DNA from: JASLZO01 sp965247995
GTDB lineage: Bacteria > Chloroflexota > Dehalococcoidia > UBA6926
Assembly (NCBI GenBank): GCA_965247995.1
Contig: OZ252041.1
Span: 434,001-498,000 of the forward strand
Length of the DNA: 64,000 nt
Direction of reading: 5' to 3'
The position numbers and the translations under genes are program-made. The notes beneath the pieces were generated by a model. It was not told the DNA's origin. It saw nothing but the letters and a program-made list of their open reading frames with translations, and made no database searches. Every line of letters begins with the position of its first letter. Position 1 is the stretch's first letter. This document shows positions 36,301-44,678 of the stretch, one piece after another.

Positions 36301-37103
36301 CCGATATCCACGCCGGCCTGGACCGCCAACGCGTCAAGATCGTTGGGCACGTTGCCTCGGTTCGTACGGGGTTCACAAGAGAGGGCGCCCCGTTTGTATC
36401 GGCCCTCATCAAGGACCTCTCGGGGGACGTCGATGTCACCGCCTGGCGCGAGGTGTTCAAGTCCACCGAACACCTGTGGCAAGCCAACATGCCTCTGGTC
36501 ATCGAAGGCCGCGTGCGTGTCCGTGACGACAGGGTCTCAATTACGTGTGACGAGGTCCGGACTGTCCAAGTCGACCCTGACGCGTCGGACGTCGAGACAG
36601 CCGATGTGGACGAAGAGCTGATTATTCCGGCAGGACAGGCCAGCTTGCCAGCAACCGTTGACCCCGCAGGCATCTATAGCAACGGCGTGATGTCCGCCGC
36701 GAACGGCGCCGATGAAGACCACTCGGACGAAATCAGTTCGCCCCTCGCGGACGCATCAGTCCCCTACGAAGTGGACAGCCCGACCCCGGATCCCAACGCC
36801 GCCGACGCCATTCGGACTCCCTCCGATGACACCACCTCGAGAACCGACCCCATCGTCGTCACCGTCCGTGAAACCGACGATGCCGATCGGGATACGACGG
36901 CGTTGAATCGGCTATTTGAGGTACTACAACGTCATCCGGGCAACGTCCCGGTCCGGCTCGTCGTGAAGCAGACCAACGGTCAACAGACCCTCGATCTCCC
37001 GGTGACGGCCGAATTCGGACCGGAGTTGGCCGCCGACATCGCAGGAGTATTGGGCGAAGGGGCGCTCGCCCGCGAGCGCGCCGTTCCAGCCCTCGACGCC
37101 TAG
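33381..37103 (+). CDS. dnaE: DNA polymerase III subunit alpha
   Basis: Replicative polymerase of 1240 residues. The PHP domain (1-about 280) keeps HLHTHSEYS and TDHGN, so metal binding and proofreading activity are possible. The catalytic aspartates lie in PDIDLDIED (Asp394, Asp396) and near Asp551 (KMDFLGL). Helix-hairpin-helix and tau-binding regions follow, and an OB fold at about 985-1065 (VKIVGHVASVRTGF). Residues about 1066-1165 are an acidic, Asp/Ser/Pro-rich linker before a small C-terminal domain. It shares its TAG stop with the convergent gene through CTAG. Confidence 0.96.
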   Translation: MFAHLHTHSEYSLLDGLSKIPDLVARAKEIGLGALALTDHGNLHGTVTFYEEARAAGIKPIIGVEAYVAPQGRFSRETGDKQPYHLVLIARNHEGYQNLLVLLSAAHLEGFYYRPRVDRELLEKHSRGLIALSGCLAAEVPRAIADGRFDDAREAALWHKKTFDDYYFELQRHPNVDQLPGLNQALIAMSAELDIPVVATNDLHYVRQEDAPAQDVLLCIQTNASLDDKDRMRMDDDSFYLKSEAEMREAFVDVPEAVDNAWRIAEQCDLELEFNRLLLPQIDIPDGLTSQEYLERLCWEGFGRRYGSHRQDARVRLEYELSVVGQMEFADYFLVVWDIVSHARQQNILVGVRGSAAASAVLYCLDITDIDPLPYGLVFERFLNLERKEMPDIDLDIEDARRSEVLEYTMARFGRDRVAQIITFGTLGAKAAVRDVGRALGMSIADVDRVTRLIPGGAHPVKLDDAVKEVTELREAYEQDAKVKRLIDTARQLEGVSRHASTHAAGVVISREPLVNVVPLQRPTRGVEDEAMPMTQWDMDTVARVGLLKMDFLGLSNLTTLTRTHELIAQTRGERVDLQAIPLDDSATFDLLGKGETTGLFQLEGSGMRRWIKQLAPKDIGDVSAMIALYRPGPMEHIPRFIDSKFGRSPTSYPHPDLAETLDETYGVIVYQDQVLQIARQFAGYSLGEADIVRKAMGKKIPSIMAQERERFVDGAREKGYTGEEATAVFDLIEPFAGYAFNKAHSISYAYIAYLTAYFKANYPIEYMTSLLNSHLGDQEKAGTLATESSQTLNIEVGRPDVNRSRVEFSIDGDPRSPDAVMRTGLAAVKNVGHGAVESLIAERDRNGPFDSLDDFIRRADTKALNRRAFESLARAGAFDDLGPRRPLVDNAERIIALAQREQRVRESQQGTMFDLLGGGGDSPMPMFALEGQDASSGEKAAWERELTGISFTEPRIPFQHLRAAAGTTAVDCADIHAGLDRQRVKIVGHVASVRTGFTREGAPFVSALIKDLSGDVDVTAWREVFKSTEHLWQANMPLVIEGRVRVRDDRVSITCDEVRTVQVDPDASDVETADVDEELIIPAGQASLPATVDPAGIYSNGVMSAANGADEDHSDEISSPLADASVPYEVDSPTPDPNAADAIRTPSDDTTSRTDPIVVTVRETDDADRDTTALNRLFEVLQRHPGNVPVRLVVKQTNGQQTLDLPVTAEFGPELAADIAGVLGEGALARERAVPALDA

Positions 37104-38731
37104 CTGTCAGTCGGCGGCGTCAACCCGTACGGCGGCGCGATCGTCTCCGTCGGGACTTCAATCAGCGTCGGAAGGCCACCCTGAGCGATCGCCTCCGCGA
37201 CCGCTGCAGGAGCTGCATCGAGGCCCGAAACACGCACGCCTCGAGCCCCGAATGACTCCGCTAGCGCCACGAAGTCGGGGTTCCGGAACTCGGTGCCAAC
37301 GACGCGGCCTTCGAAGCGGCCCATCTGGTCGTACTTCGAAGATCCGAAGGCGTCGTCACGGAAGACCACAACCACCACGTTGATCCCAAACTGGACCGCA
37401 GTCGCAAGTTCGGTCGCAGCGTACATGAACCCACCGTCGCCGCTCAGCGCCACCACGGGGTGGTCCGGCGCACCAACCTTCGCACCCAGTGAGGTCGGGA
37501 ATCCATAACCCAACGTGCCCATGTATCCAGCCGTGACGTACTGACCTGGGCCAGGGATCGGGAACGCCGGACCGGTCCACTGTGCCATGGTGGTCACGCC
37601 GCTCACCACCACGGTGTCCTCCGGCACTGCCGCACGAAGGCCTTGCATGAATGCCAATTGGGTACCAGCGACGGCACCCATGCGCCGCTGCGATGCCTCG
37701 CGCGCTCCGGACGCCTCGGCCGCACCCCACGTGCTCTTCGTATCGCGCCCGCGGACGCGGGCAAGCAGCTGTTCCAATCCCCGTTGGGCATCCGCCTCGA
37801 TCCCAAAGTCCACCGGTCGTGTCTTCCCGAACTCCGCCGGGTCCACGTTGAGGCTGATCAGCGTCTGCCCGTCAATCGGGTTCGTGGGCGGGGCCAAACG
37901 GGTGCCTACAGCGAGCACGACATCTGCCCGGGGTAGCAAGTCGCGGCCACTCCCCCAGCCGAACGATGAAACGCCTCCCGAAAGCGGATGCCGTTCGTCG
38001 ATGGCGCCTTTCCCCGCGGCTGACGTCAAGACGACTGCGGAGAGCGCCTCTGCGAGCATTTTCACCTGGTCGGATGCGCCAGATCGCATCACGCCCCCGC
38101 CCGCCCAGATGAGGGGCCGCTCCGCGTTCCCAAGGAGTTCGGCCACTCGGGCGATATCGGACTCCGTCGCCGCCGCTCGCGGGTACTCTTCCGCCTCGGC
38201 CAGCGTAACGTCGGCCGTGCTCGCAAGGATGTCCGGCGGAATCTCGACCTCAACGGGGCGTGGCCTGCCTGTCTTCAAGTGTCGTACCGCCTCGTGAACG
38301 GCCTCCGGAATCTCCTCGACTCGGAGCACACGACCGCTCCATTTCGTCAGCGTCCGGACGATATCGAGCTGGTCGTGTACGTCGTGTAATGCACCCACGT
38401 CACGGCCTAGGTCAGTTGACGGTACCTGGCCGGAAACCAACAACATCGGTGACGACGACGCGTACGCTGTAGCCAATCCGGCTCCTGCATTCAGCACCCC
38501 CGGACCGGGTACGACCAGCGCCGCCGGGATCTTCCCACTGGTGCGCGCGTACCCATCAGCCATGAACGTCGTCGTTTGCTCGTGGCGGGTCGTGATTAGC
38601 GAGATCTCGGGTTCGTTGTACAGAGCATCGAAGATGTGCATGATCTGCACGCCCGGCAACCCGAAAATCACTTCGATGCCCTCGGCCTTCAGTGCCGCGA
38701 TGAGAGCTTGTCCACCGGTCAGCATTGGCAT
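37100..38731 (-). CDS. Thiamine-diphosphate-dependent enzyme, acetolactate-synthase-like
   Basis: A 543-residue ThDP enzyme with the three domains of the acetolactate synthase/benzoylformate decarboxylase group. The N-terminal PYR domain has VIFGLPGVQI and the catalytic Glu in RHEQTTTFMADGYAR. The central domain binds nucleotide-like ligands in relatives. The C-terminal PP domain has the ThDP motif LSGDGGFMYA through VFRDD. No regulatory-subunit gene is adjacent, so true IlvB is less likely than a decarboxylase or ligase-type relative. The start is ATG 38731 or 38725 after GGGGAAGGG. Confidence 0.83.
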   Translation of the reverse strand: MPMLTGGQALIAALKAEGIEVIFGLPGVQIMHIFDALYNEPEISLITTRHEQTTTFMADGYARTSGKIPAALVVPGPGVLNAGAGLATAYASSSPMLLVSGQVPSTDLGRDVGALHDVHDQLDIVRTLTKWSGRVLRVEEIPEAVHEAVRHLKTGRPRPVEVEIPPDILASTADVTLAEAEEYPRAAATESDIARVAELLGNAERPLIWAGGGVMRSGASDQVKMLAEALSAVVLTSAAGKGAIDERHPLSGGVSSFGWGSGRDLLPRADVVLAVGTRLAPPTNPIDGQTLISLNVDPAEFGKTRPVDFGIEADAQRGLEQLLARVRGRDTKSTWGAAEASGAREASQRRMGAVAGTQLAFMQGLRAAVPEDTVVVSGVTTMAQWTGPAFPIPGPGQYVTAGYMGTLGYGFPTSLGAKVGAPDHPVVALSGDGGFMYAATELATAVQFGINVVVVVFRDDAFGSSKYDQMGRFEGRVVGTEFRNPDFVALAESFGARGVRVSGLDAAPAAVAEAIAQGGLPTLIEVPTETIAPPYGLTPPTDS

Positions 38732-38841
38732 TGGTTTTCCCTTCCCCCTCTGGCCCTTAGGGCAGTGCTCCGCATTTGACACGCCTACTGGCGCACACGA
38801 CACTCACCCGGTCGATATCGTACAGAATGATGGGGGAACCG

Positions 38842-39288
38842 ATGATTACCGACATTCGCTACAACGCTGTCATGGTTGCTGACCTCGATGAGGGCCTCAA
38901 GGTCTGGAAAGATATGTTCGGACTAGAGGCACTCACCGAAGCAAGCACGAACCAGTTTGGAATCCGCGCCGTGATGCTCGGCAAGGACGGACAACCGGTT
39001 ATCGAGGTTATGACTCCCGCGAGTCCGGAATCCGCCCTCGCCCGCATGATGGAGGAACGGAAGAACCCCCGGAACCCAAACGGCGAGGGCCTCTACATGA
39101 TCGCCCTCGAGGTCGACGACATCGACGCGACGATCAGCACCATTGAGTCCCAAGGCGGTCGTGTGACTCGCGAAGAAGGCAACTCCAACGTTGCCTGGGT
39201 CCACCCGCTTTCGACCCGCATGGTCTTCGTCGAGCTGCAGCAGAAGGGCAGCGGCAACCTCGGCGCAAGCGGGGGTACGCGAGCGTAA
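38842..39288 (+). CDS. VOC-family protein (glyoxalase/methylmalonyl-CoA epimerase-like)
   Basis: A 148-residue vicinal-oxygen-chelate protein with two betaalphabetabetabeta halves. The first is IRYNAVMVADLDEGLKVWKD, the second GLYMIALEVDDIDATISTIE, followed by WVHPLSTRMVFVELQQK. Overall layout resembles methylmalonyl-CoA epimerase, but metal ligands cannot be assigned with certainty and other VOC functions are possible. ATG 38842 is 5 nt after GGGGGAA; upstream ATGs at 38827 and 38830 are less well placed. It is divergent from the ThDP enzyme. Confidence 0.75.
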   Translation: MITDIRYNAVMVADLDEGLKVWKDMFGLEALTEASTNQFGIRAVMLGKDGQPVIEVMTPASPESALARMMEERKNPRNPNGEGLYMIALEVDDIDATISTIESQGGRVTREEGNSNVAWVHPLSTRMVFVELQQKGSGNLGASGGTRA

Positions 39289-39309
39289 CGGGGACCCGCC
39301 CGCTTTCGG

Positions 39310-42159
39310 CTAACCGGCGAGGCGGCCCAGTTCCTCTTCGAGGCGCGACATCCGGTCCTGAGTCTCCACAAGTCGCGCTTCTTCTTTCTCGACGACTGCT
39401 GCTGGCGCCCGTGATCTGAACTCTTGGTTCGCTAACCGCGCTCTGAGACTCTCAACGCGCGCGCGCGCGTCATCGAGTTCTGCTCGAAGTCGAACGCGTT
39501 CCACCGCGCTGTCCACCAGGCCGGCCAGCGGCACCATCACTGTGACTCCGCCGAGAACGGCAGTCTTGACTTCCTGGGGGTCCGGTCGCGAATCCTCCGT
39601 CTCAAGAAGAGAAAGCGGCTTGACGCGCGCAAGCGACCGGACCGCTTCTGCCTCGGTGCGTATCGCCTCCATGGACGCGCCGGCTTCCACAATCGCCTCG
39701 ACCGAGCGAGCCGGCTCGATCTTCAGCTCCGCGCGCACATTCCGTACGGCCCGCACTAGGTCGATCACATCCGTCATCTCGCGCTCTGCTTCGCTGTCCA
39801 GCAGCGAGGCGTCCACCGTCGGGTAGTCGGCGATCATCACCGACTCCACGCCATCCCGGTACTCCGGCACACGTGCAGTGATGTTCTGCCAAATCTCTTC
39901 GGTGACAAACGGCATGAACGGATGGAGCAGACGGACCGACTGCTCCAAGACCGCTGCCAGATACGGCACGGCCGTTGGGTCACCCGCACGGAGCCGGACC
40001 TTCACGAGCTCGAGATACCAGTCGAAGAACTCGTCCCACAGAAAGTCGCGCAGGACTTGCTCCGCCTGCCCAAGTTGGAAATCCTCCAGCATCTGACCCA
40101 CCGTTTCGGTAGTGCGCTGGAGGCGGCTCATGATCCATCGGTCTTCCCGGTGAGACGGCGCTCCAACGGGCGCCTCCACTGGCGTACCGGACTCTTCGAT
40201 GCTCCGCACGACGAACCGTGCTCCGTTCCAGAGCTTATTCGCGAAGTTCCGCCCCGCCTCCATCCGTCCGGGTGAGAGCGCGAGATCGTTTCCGGGAGTC
40301 GTGGCGATCGTAATCGCCATGCGCAGAGCATCCGTCCCGTACTCATCGATTGTGTCCAGCGGATCGACGACGTTCCCGCGCGTCTTCGACATCTTCTGCC
40401 GCTGCGCATCTCGGATCAGCCCATGCAAGTAGACCGTTCGGAACGGGACTTCTCCCGTGTTCTCCAGCCCCATCATCACCATGCGAGCGACCCAGAAGAA
40501 CAGGATGTCGTATCCCGTCTCCATCACCGAGGTCGGGTAGAACCGTTTCATATCCCCGGAGGCGTCCGGCCACCCCAGCGTCGAGTGAGGCCACAACGCC
40601 GACGAGAACCACGTATCGAGGACATCGGGGTCCTGCACGAGATCTGATGACCCGCATCGAGGGCAATTCGGCGGGCCCAAGACAGCAACGATAGGCGTGG
40701 CGTCTTGCGATGCCTCCATCCGATCGGCCCGACCCAGAACCGCATCACGCGACAGACCGTGATCCGCCAGCAGTTCGCTGTACGGCGCCTCAGTAATCGG
40801 ATCCCGTCCTGCAGCCGCGAGAGGCTCGGCCAAGACCACGATCAACTCATCTCCATCGCATGCGGTGCAGTACCACGCAGGAATCCGATGCCCCCACCAA
40901 AGTTGCCGCGAGATGCACCAGTCACGGATGTTGTCCATCCAATTCAGATAGGTTGCCTCGAACCGTTCTGGAACGATCCGGATGCGTCCGTCCCGGACGG
41001 CCGCCGCCGCTGGCTTTGCCAACGGCGGCGTATCGACGAACCACTGGATGCTCACCCGCGGTTCAACGATCGTCGAGCACCGGTAGCAATGCCCAATGCG
41101 ATTCGCGTATGGCTCGACACGATCTAACAGCCCGTCGTTCTCGAGCTGCGCCACGATCCGGTCTCGCGCCTCGAACCGGTCGACCCCTTCGTACGGTCCC
41201 GCTTCGGCATTCATCGTGCCGTCTGGCTGCATAACATCGATCACTGCCAGGCTGTGCCGCTTCCCGATCTCGAAGTCATTCGCGTCGTGCGCAGGTGTGA
41301 TCTTCAAAGCCCCAGTGCCGAATTCGCGGTCCACGTGCTCATCCGCGATCACCGGGATCGCTCGACCAAGCACGGGCAACATCACCGTTCCGCCGACGAG
41401 ATCGCGATATCGCGCGTCCTCCGGGTGCACAGCAACTGCTGTATCGCCGAGAAGGGTTTCGGGTCGGGTCGTGGCCACCGTCACCGATCGCCCAGAGCCA
41501 TCGGCGTATTCGTACCGGATGTGCCACAAGTTGCCTTGGGCATCCTCATACTCAGTCTCGAGGTCCGAGAGCACCGTATGACACCGCGGGCACCAATTGA
41601 TGATTCGCTCTCCCCGGTAGATCAGGCCCTTCTCGTGCAGGTTTTTGAATGTCTCGGCGACCGCGCGCGACGGCCCTTCGTCCAGCGTGAACCGCTCCCG
41701 GGTCCAGTCGAGCGACGCCCCCAGGCGCCGGTGCTGGTCTTGGATCGTCCCGCCGGTTTCCGTTACCCACTCCCATACGCGCGCCAGGAATTGGTCTCGG
41801 CCCATCGTGCGGCGGTCGAGACCTTGATCGGCGAGCGACTGTTCGACGACGAACTGTGTCGCAATCCCGGCATGGTCAGTCCCGGGTAGCCACAGCGTCG
41901 GCTCTCCGCGCATCCGGTGCCAACGGGACAGCGTGTCCTCGACGGTCGCAGTGAGCGCATGGCCTAGGTGGAGTCTGCCGGTCACGTTTGGAGGCGGGAG
42001 GATCACGACAAACGGGTCCTTGCCCGGTTTGGGGTCGATGGCCTCGGGCGAGAAATAGCCCCGCTCTTCCCACCACCGGTACCGCCGCTTTTCGACCTCG
42101 CGCGGATCGTACGTCGGCGGCATCGGGGCCAATGGGTCGGACGGTAAATCCGCGGTCAT
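39310..42159 (-). CDS. valS: Valine--tRNA ligase
   Basis: Class I synthetase of 949 residues. HIGH-type motif is PPPNVTGRLHLGHA near 55, the editing domain lies about 190-350, and the KMSKS-type motif is RQKMSKTRGNVVDPLD near 590. The C-terminal anticodon-binding region is followed by the ValRS tRNA-binding coiled coil (last 65 residues, rich in Arg, Glu and Leu). ATG 42159 follows GAGAGGAG; a TTG at 42162 is adjacent. No T-box is present in the leader; the promoter is clear. Confidence 0.96.
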   Translation of the reverse strand: MTADLPSDPLAPMPPTYDPREVEKRRYRWWEERGYFSPEAIDPKPGKDPFVVILPPPNVTGRLHLGHALTATVEDTLSRWHRMRGEPTLWLPGTDHAGIATQFVVEQSLADQGLDRRTMGRDQFLARVWEWVTETGGTIQDQHRRLGASLDWTRERFTLDEGPSRAVAETFKNLHEKGLIYRGERIINWCPRCHTVLSDLETEYEDAQGNLWHIRYEYADGSGRSVTVATTRPETLLGDTAVAVHPEDARYRDLVGGTVMLPVLGRAIPVIADEHVDREFGTGALKITPAHDANDFEIGKRHSLAVIDVMQPDGTMNAEAGPYEGVDRFEARDRIVAQLENDGLLDRVEPYANRIGHCYRCSTIVEPRVSIQWFVDTPPLAKPAAAAVRDGRIRIVPERFEATYLNWMDNIRDWCISRQLWWGHRIPAWYCTACDGDELIVVLAEPLAAAGRDPITEAPYSELLADHGLSRDAVLGRADRMEASQDATPIVAVLGPPNCPRCGSSDLVQDPDVLDTWFSSALWPHSTLGWPDASGDMKRFYPTSVMETGYDILFFWVARMVMMGLENTGEVPFRTVYLHGLIRDAQRQKMSKTRGNVVDPLDTIDEYGTDALRMAITIATTPGNDLALSPGRMEAGRNFANKLWNGARFVVRSIEESGTPVEAPVGAPSHREDRWIMSRLQRTTETVGQMLEDFQLGQAEQVLRDFLWDEFFDWYLELVKVRLRAGDPTAVPYLAAVLEQSVRLLHPFMPFVTEEIWQNITARVPEYRDGVESVMIADYPTVDASLLDSEAEREMTDVIDLVRAVRNVRAELKIEPARSVEAIVEAGASMEAIRTEAEAVRSLARVKPLSLLETEDSRPDPQEVKTAVLGGVTVMVPLAGLVDSAVERVRLRAELDDARARVESLRARLANQEFRSRAPAAVVEKEEARLVETQDRMSRLEEELGRLAG

Positions 42160-42226
42160 CAAAGGGGCTCCTCTCGCGTCGCAAGAACAGAAACGGGCGC
42201 CTGGATACCTAGATACGCCTATTCAG

Positions 42227-42255
42227 ATTCTATCTGCGCGCACACGCCCCATCAA
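42227..42255 (-). promoter_or_regulatory. Promoter of valS
   Basis: Minus strand: TTGATG (42255-42250), 17-bp spacer and TAGAAT (42232-42227), about 68 bp before the ATG. The core is the same as that of the argF operon, including GGGC after the -35. Confidence 0.65.
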
Positions 42256-42279
42256 CGAATGTCGGGGCCCAGTCAAATC

Positions 42280-42304
42280 CCTCCGCACACCAACGATGCG
42301 GAGG
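42280..42304 (-). terminator. Hairpin after the DUF35 gene
   Basis: Perfect 8-bp stem CCTCCGCA/TGCGGAGG with a 9-nt loop, 53 bp past the DUF35 gene stop on the minus strand and before the valS promoter. Only a weak T-stretch follows (GATTTG), so termination may be inefficient or protein-assisted. Confidence 0.45.
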
Positions 42305-42356
42305 AATGACCACCACCGGGCCATGGCCGCTCCTGCGGCAGCAGCGCGTCCCTTCG

Positions 42357-42779
42357 CTATGCGGGTTCGAACATTGGCAACGACAACTCGCCGTCGCCCT
42401 GGTTATCCCACCGGACCTTGACCCGCATCCCGCACTTGATGTCTCGGATTGGATCGTCGATCCCGACGACGTTCGACATCAGGCGGAACCCTTCATCGAG
42501 GTCGATATAGGCAACCGCATACGCACCCAGGTCTTTGAATGCGGGGTGACGGTTTTGGATCACGACGCTGAAGGTGTACACCTCACCCTCGCCCTTCGAG
42601 ACGTGCCACGACGTATCGGTTGACCCGCATTTCGGGCAGTGGCGGCGCGGATAGAAGATCGTTTCGTCGCACGAATTACAGCGCTGGAACGTCAACTCGT
42701 GCCGTTTCGTGGCTTCCCAGAATGGCACGGTGTCCGGTTCCGGAAACCGGGGTTGCGGCCGCCTTGCTTGTGTCGTCAT
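42357..42779 (-). CDS. DUF35 (OB-fold and zinc ribbon) acyl-CoA-associated protein
   Basis: A 140-residue protein. The N-terminal rubredoxin-like zinc ribbon has CNSCDE and CPKCGS (Cys residues about 34-51), and the C-terminal OB fold has GEVYTFSVVIQNRHPAF and LDEGFRLMSNVVG. DUF35 proteins pair with thiolase-like enzymes and, in steroid side-chain degradation, with the Ltp2 aldolase. Its gene follows the thiolase-like gene by 14 bp and GGTGGGGG precedes its ATG, so the two should form a complex. Confidence 0.88.
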   Translation of the reverse strand: MTTQARRPQPRFPEPDTVPFWEATKRHELTFQRCNSCDETIFYPRRHCPKCGSTDTSWHVSKGEGEVYTFSVVIQNRHPAFKDLGAYAVAYIDLDEGFRLMSNVVGIDDPIRDIKCGMRVKVRWDNQGDGELSLPMFEPA

Positions 42780-42793
42780 GTCTGCACCCCCAC

Positions 42794-43987
42794 CTAGTCC
42801 GCTGCCAGGATCGTGACACCTGTTGAGTGTCGCGACCCCAACGCCCCGCCATTGCCGACAGCAACGGCGAGCTTCGGGTCCGGCGCTTGTGATGTCGACT
42901 CGCCACGGAGTTGGCGTGTGGCTTCGATCATGAGGAAGATGCCCCGTGCCCCAGGATGGTCTGAAGACAGACCACCTCCGTCCGTGTTGAGCGCAGGCCC
43001 CCGAGGGTCGTCGAAGTTCAGCCGACCGTCCGAGACGTACGCTCCCCCCTCGCCCTTCGTGCAGAACCCAAGGTCTTCGATCATGCACATGACCGTGATG
43101 GTGAACGAGTCGTAGGCCATCAGCACGTCGATCTCGCCAGGGGTCACGCCGGCGGATCCGAACGCAATTGGCGCGGCCTGCGCGCCAGCGCTCACCGTGA
43201 TGTCGCCGCCGTTCTCGCGGTACTTCGTCGCTTCGCCGGTTCCAATGATCCATACGGGCTTCTTCTTCGCATTCCGGGCAGCCTCGGCGGACGCAATGAC
43301 AACGGCACCTCCACCGTCGGAAACCATGCAGCATTCCAGCAAACGCAACGGGTACGCGATCAACCGCGACTCCAGGACATCCTGCACGGTCGTCTCGCGC
43401 ACCCCCACGAACCCGAGGTCCGTCATCGCACGCACCGCCTCAGGATTGCGCATCGCGTGCCGCCGCGTGATGACTGAAATCGACGCGAAGTCCTCGTCGC
43501 GCGTTCCGTACTGGTGCATGTGCCGGGACTTCACCATCGCGTAGTTGCCGATGAGGGTAAGCCCCCACGGGTCTTCCATGTTCGCGGTCGGGTTGGCCTC
43601 GCGGAGTCCGGTTGCACCACCGGTGCCGATCGCGCGCGATTGGCTGTGAGCGTTCGAGCCATACGTGATGAGCGCAACGTTGCACTTACCCGCGTTGATC
43701 AACTCCAGCGCATGGTTCGCGTGGAATTCAAACGAGCTTCCGCCAACCGAGGTGTTGTCGATCACCGTTGGTTTGAGGCCGAAGTACTCGACGATTGCGT
43801 CGCCACCGAGCCCTCCCTCGCCACCGGTGTCGAATACGCCGTCGACATCCTGCCACTCGAAGCCCGCGTCCTCGAGTGCTCGTGCCGCGCACTCCGCCTT
43901 GATCTGGAGCGCGCTAACACCGGTACCAACTACGCGCAGCGGGTACTCGTACACACCAACAATCGCCGCGTCTCGACGCTGTGCCAT
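42794..43987 (-). CDS. Thiolase-superfamily protein lacking the nucleophilic Cys (SCP-x/Ltp2-like)
   Basis: A 397-residue thiolase-fold protein. In degradative thiolases the first catalytic Cys lies at the start of a buried helix; the equivalent segment here reads SVGGSSFEFHANHAL (residues 80-93) with serines. MAYDSFTITVMCMIEDLGFC near 285 holds a conserved Tyr, and SRHSTGV near the C-terminus a His. Known Cys-less relatives such as Ltp2 are retro-aldolases acting on acyl-CoA thioesters with a DUF35 partner, which fits the next gene. The start at 43987 follows GGGGAGGGG. Confidence 0.82.
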   Translation of the reverse strand: MAQRRDAAIVGVYEYPLRVVGTGVSALQIKAECAARALEDAGFEWQDVDGVFDTGGEGGLGGDAIVEYFGLKPTVIDNTSVGGSSFEFHANHALELINAGKCNVALITYGSNAHSQSRAIGTGGATGLREANPTANMEDPWGLTLIGNYAMVKSRHMHQYGTRDEDFASISVITRRHAMRNPEAVRAMTDLGFVGVRETTVQDVLESRLIAYPLRLLECCMVSDGGGAVVIASAEAARNAKKKPVWIIGTGEATKYRENGGDITVSAGAQAAPIAFGSAGVTPGEIDVLMAYDSFTITVMCMIEDLGFCTKGEGGAYVSDGRLNFDDPRGPALNTDGGGLSSDHPGARGIFLMIEATRQLRGESTSQAPDPKLAVAVGNGGALGSRHSTGVTILAAD

Positions 43988-44114
43988 GCCTACCCCTCCC
44001 CCTGCTACCAACCCGTCGGCGCCGACAGGACGCCGTTGCGCGAACGTATCATGGGCCCCAGTACGGGTCAATCGGAGCACGCGATGCCGCCGAACGACCA
44101 ACAGCGACATCGCC

Positions 44115-44678
44115 ATGCGCGTAGCCGTCCTCACTGATACACACCTACCTGGCCTGGTTAGGTCGCTGGACGATCTCGGCCCGGAACCGGCCGCCTTTTT
44201 TGATCAGGCAGACCTGATCCTCCACTCCGGCGACCTGACCTCTCCCCACGTCCTCGACTGGTTGGAACACTTCGCCCCGGTCGTCGCGGCGACAGGAAAC
44301 AACGACCCTCTGGAAGACGACAGGAGCCAGGACGTTCAGCTCCTAGAGTTGGAGGGCTGGCGCCTGGGAATGACCCACGACCTCGTCCCCGAAACCCGTC
44401 CAATGAGTGAGCTTCTGGCCTTGTTTCCGGATGGCCCGCTGGACATCATGGTCGGTGGCCACACACATCTAGAGCGGCTGGAACATCGTGACGGCGTGCT
44501 CATCATGAACAGCGGGAGTCCGACCTTCCCCCACCACAAGAGCTTGCGGTTAGGAACGGTTGGGCTCTTCACGCTGGCTCCGGACCGTGCGCGCGCGGAG
44601 ATCATCACGCTCGGCGAGACACCAGGCAGACCCAACCCTGGGACCTCCATGGAGTTGACGCTTACGAGAGACGACTAG
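44115..44678 (+). CDS. Metallophosphoesterase, YfcE/MJ0936-type (second copy)
   Basis: A 187-residue paralogue of the gene at 93-683; both share LILH(S/A)GDL, VLDWLE, APV(V/L)AA and GWRLGMTH/GYRLGMTH. Metal motifs are DTH at 8-10, GDL near 39, GNND near 61 and GGHTH near 117. The frame runs to 43665 through the divergent thiolase-like gene, but homology begins at ATG 44115. The stop TAG shares CTAG with the convergent gene. Substrate unknown. Confidence 0.85.
   Translation: MRVAVLTDTHLPGLVRSLDDLGPEPAAFFDQADLILHSGDLTSPHVLDWLEHFAPVVAATGNNDPLEDDRSQDVQLLELEGWRLGMTHDLVPETRPMSELLALFPDGPLDIMVGGHTHLERLEHRDGVLIMNSGSPTFPHHKSLRLGTVGLFTLAPDRARAEIITLGETPGRPNPGTSMELTLTRDD

Noticed and set aside
42163..42356. 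Possible T-box leader before valS
   Set aside because: No GGGTGGNACCGCG T-box sequence or specifier loop is present; the hairpin lies upstream of the valS promoter.
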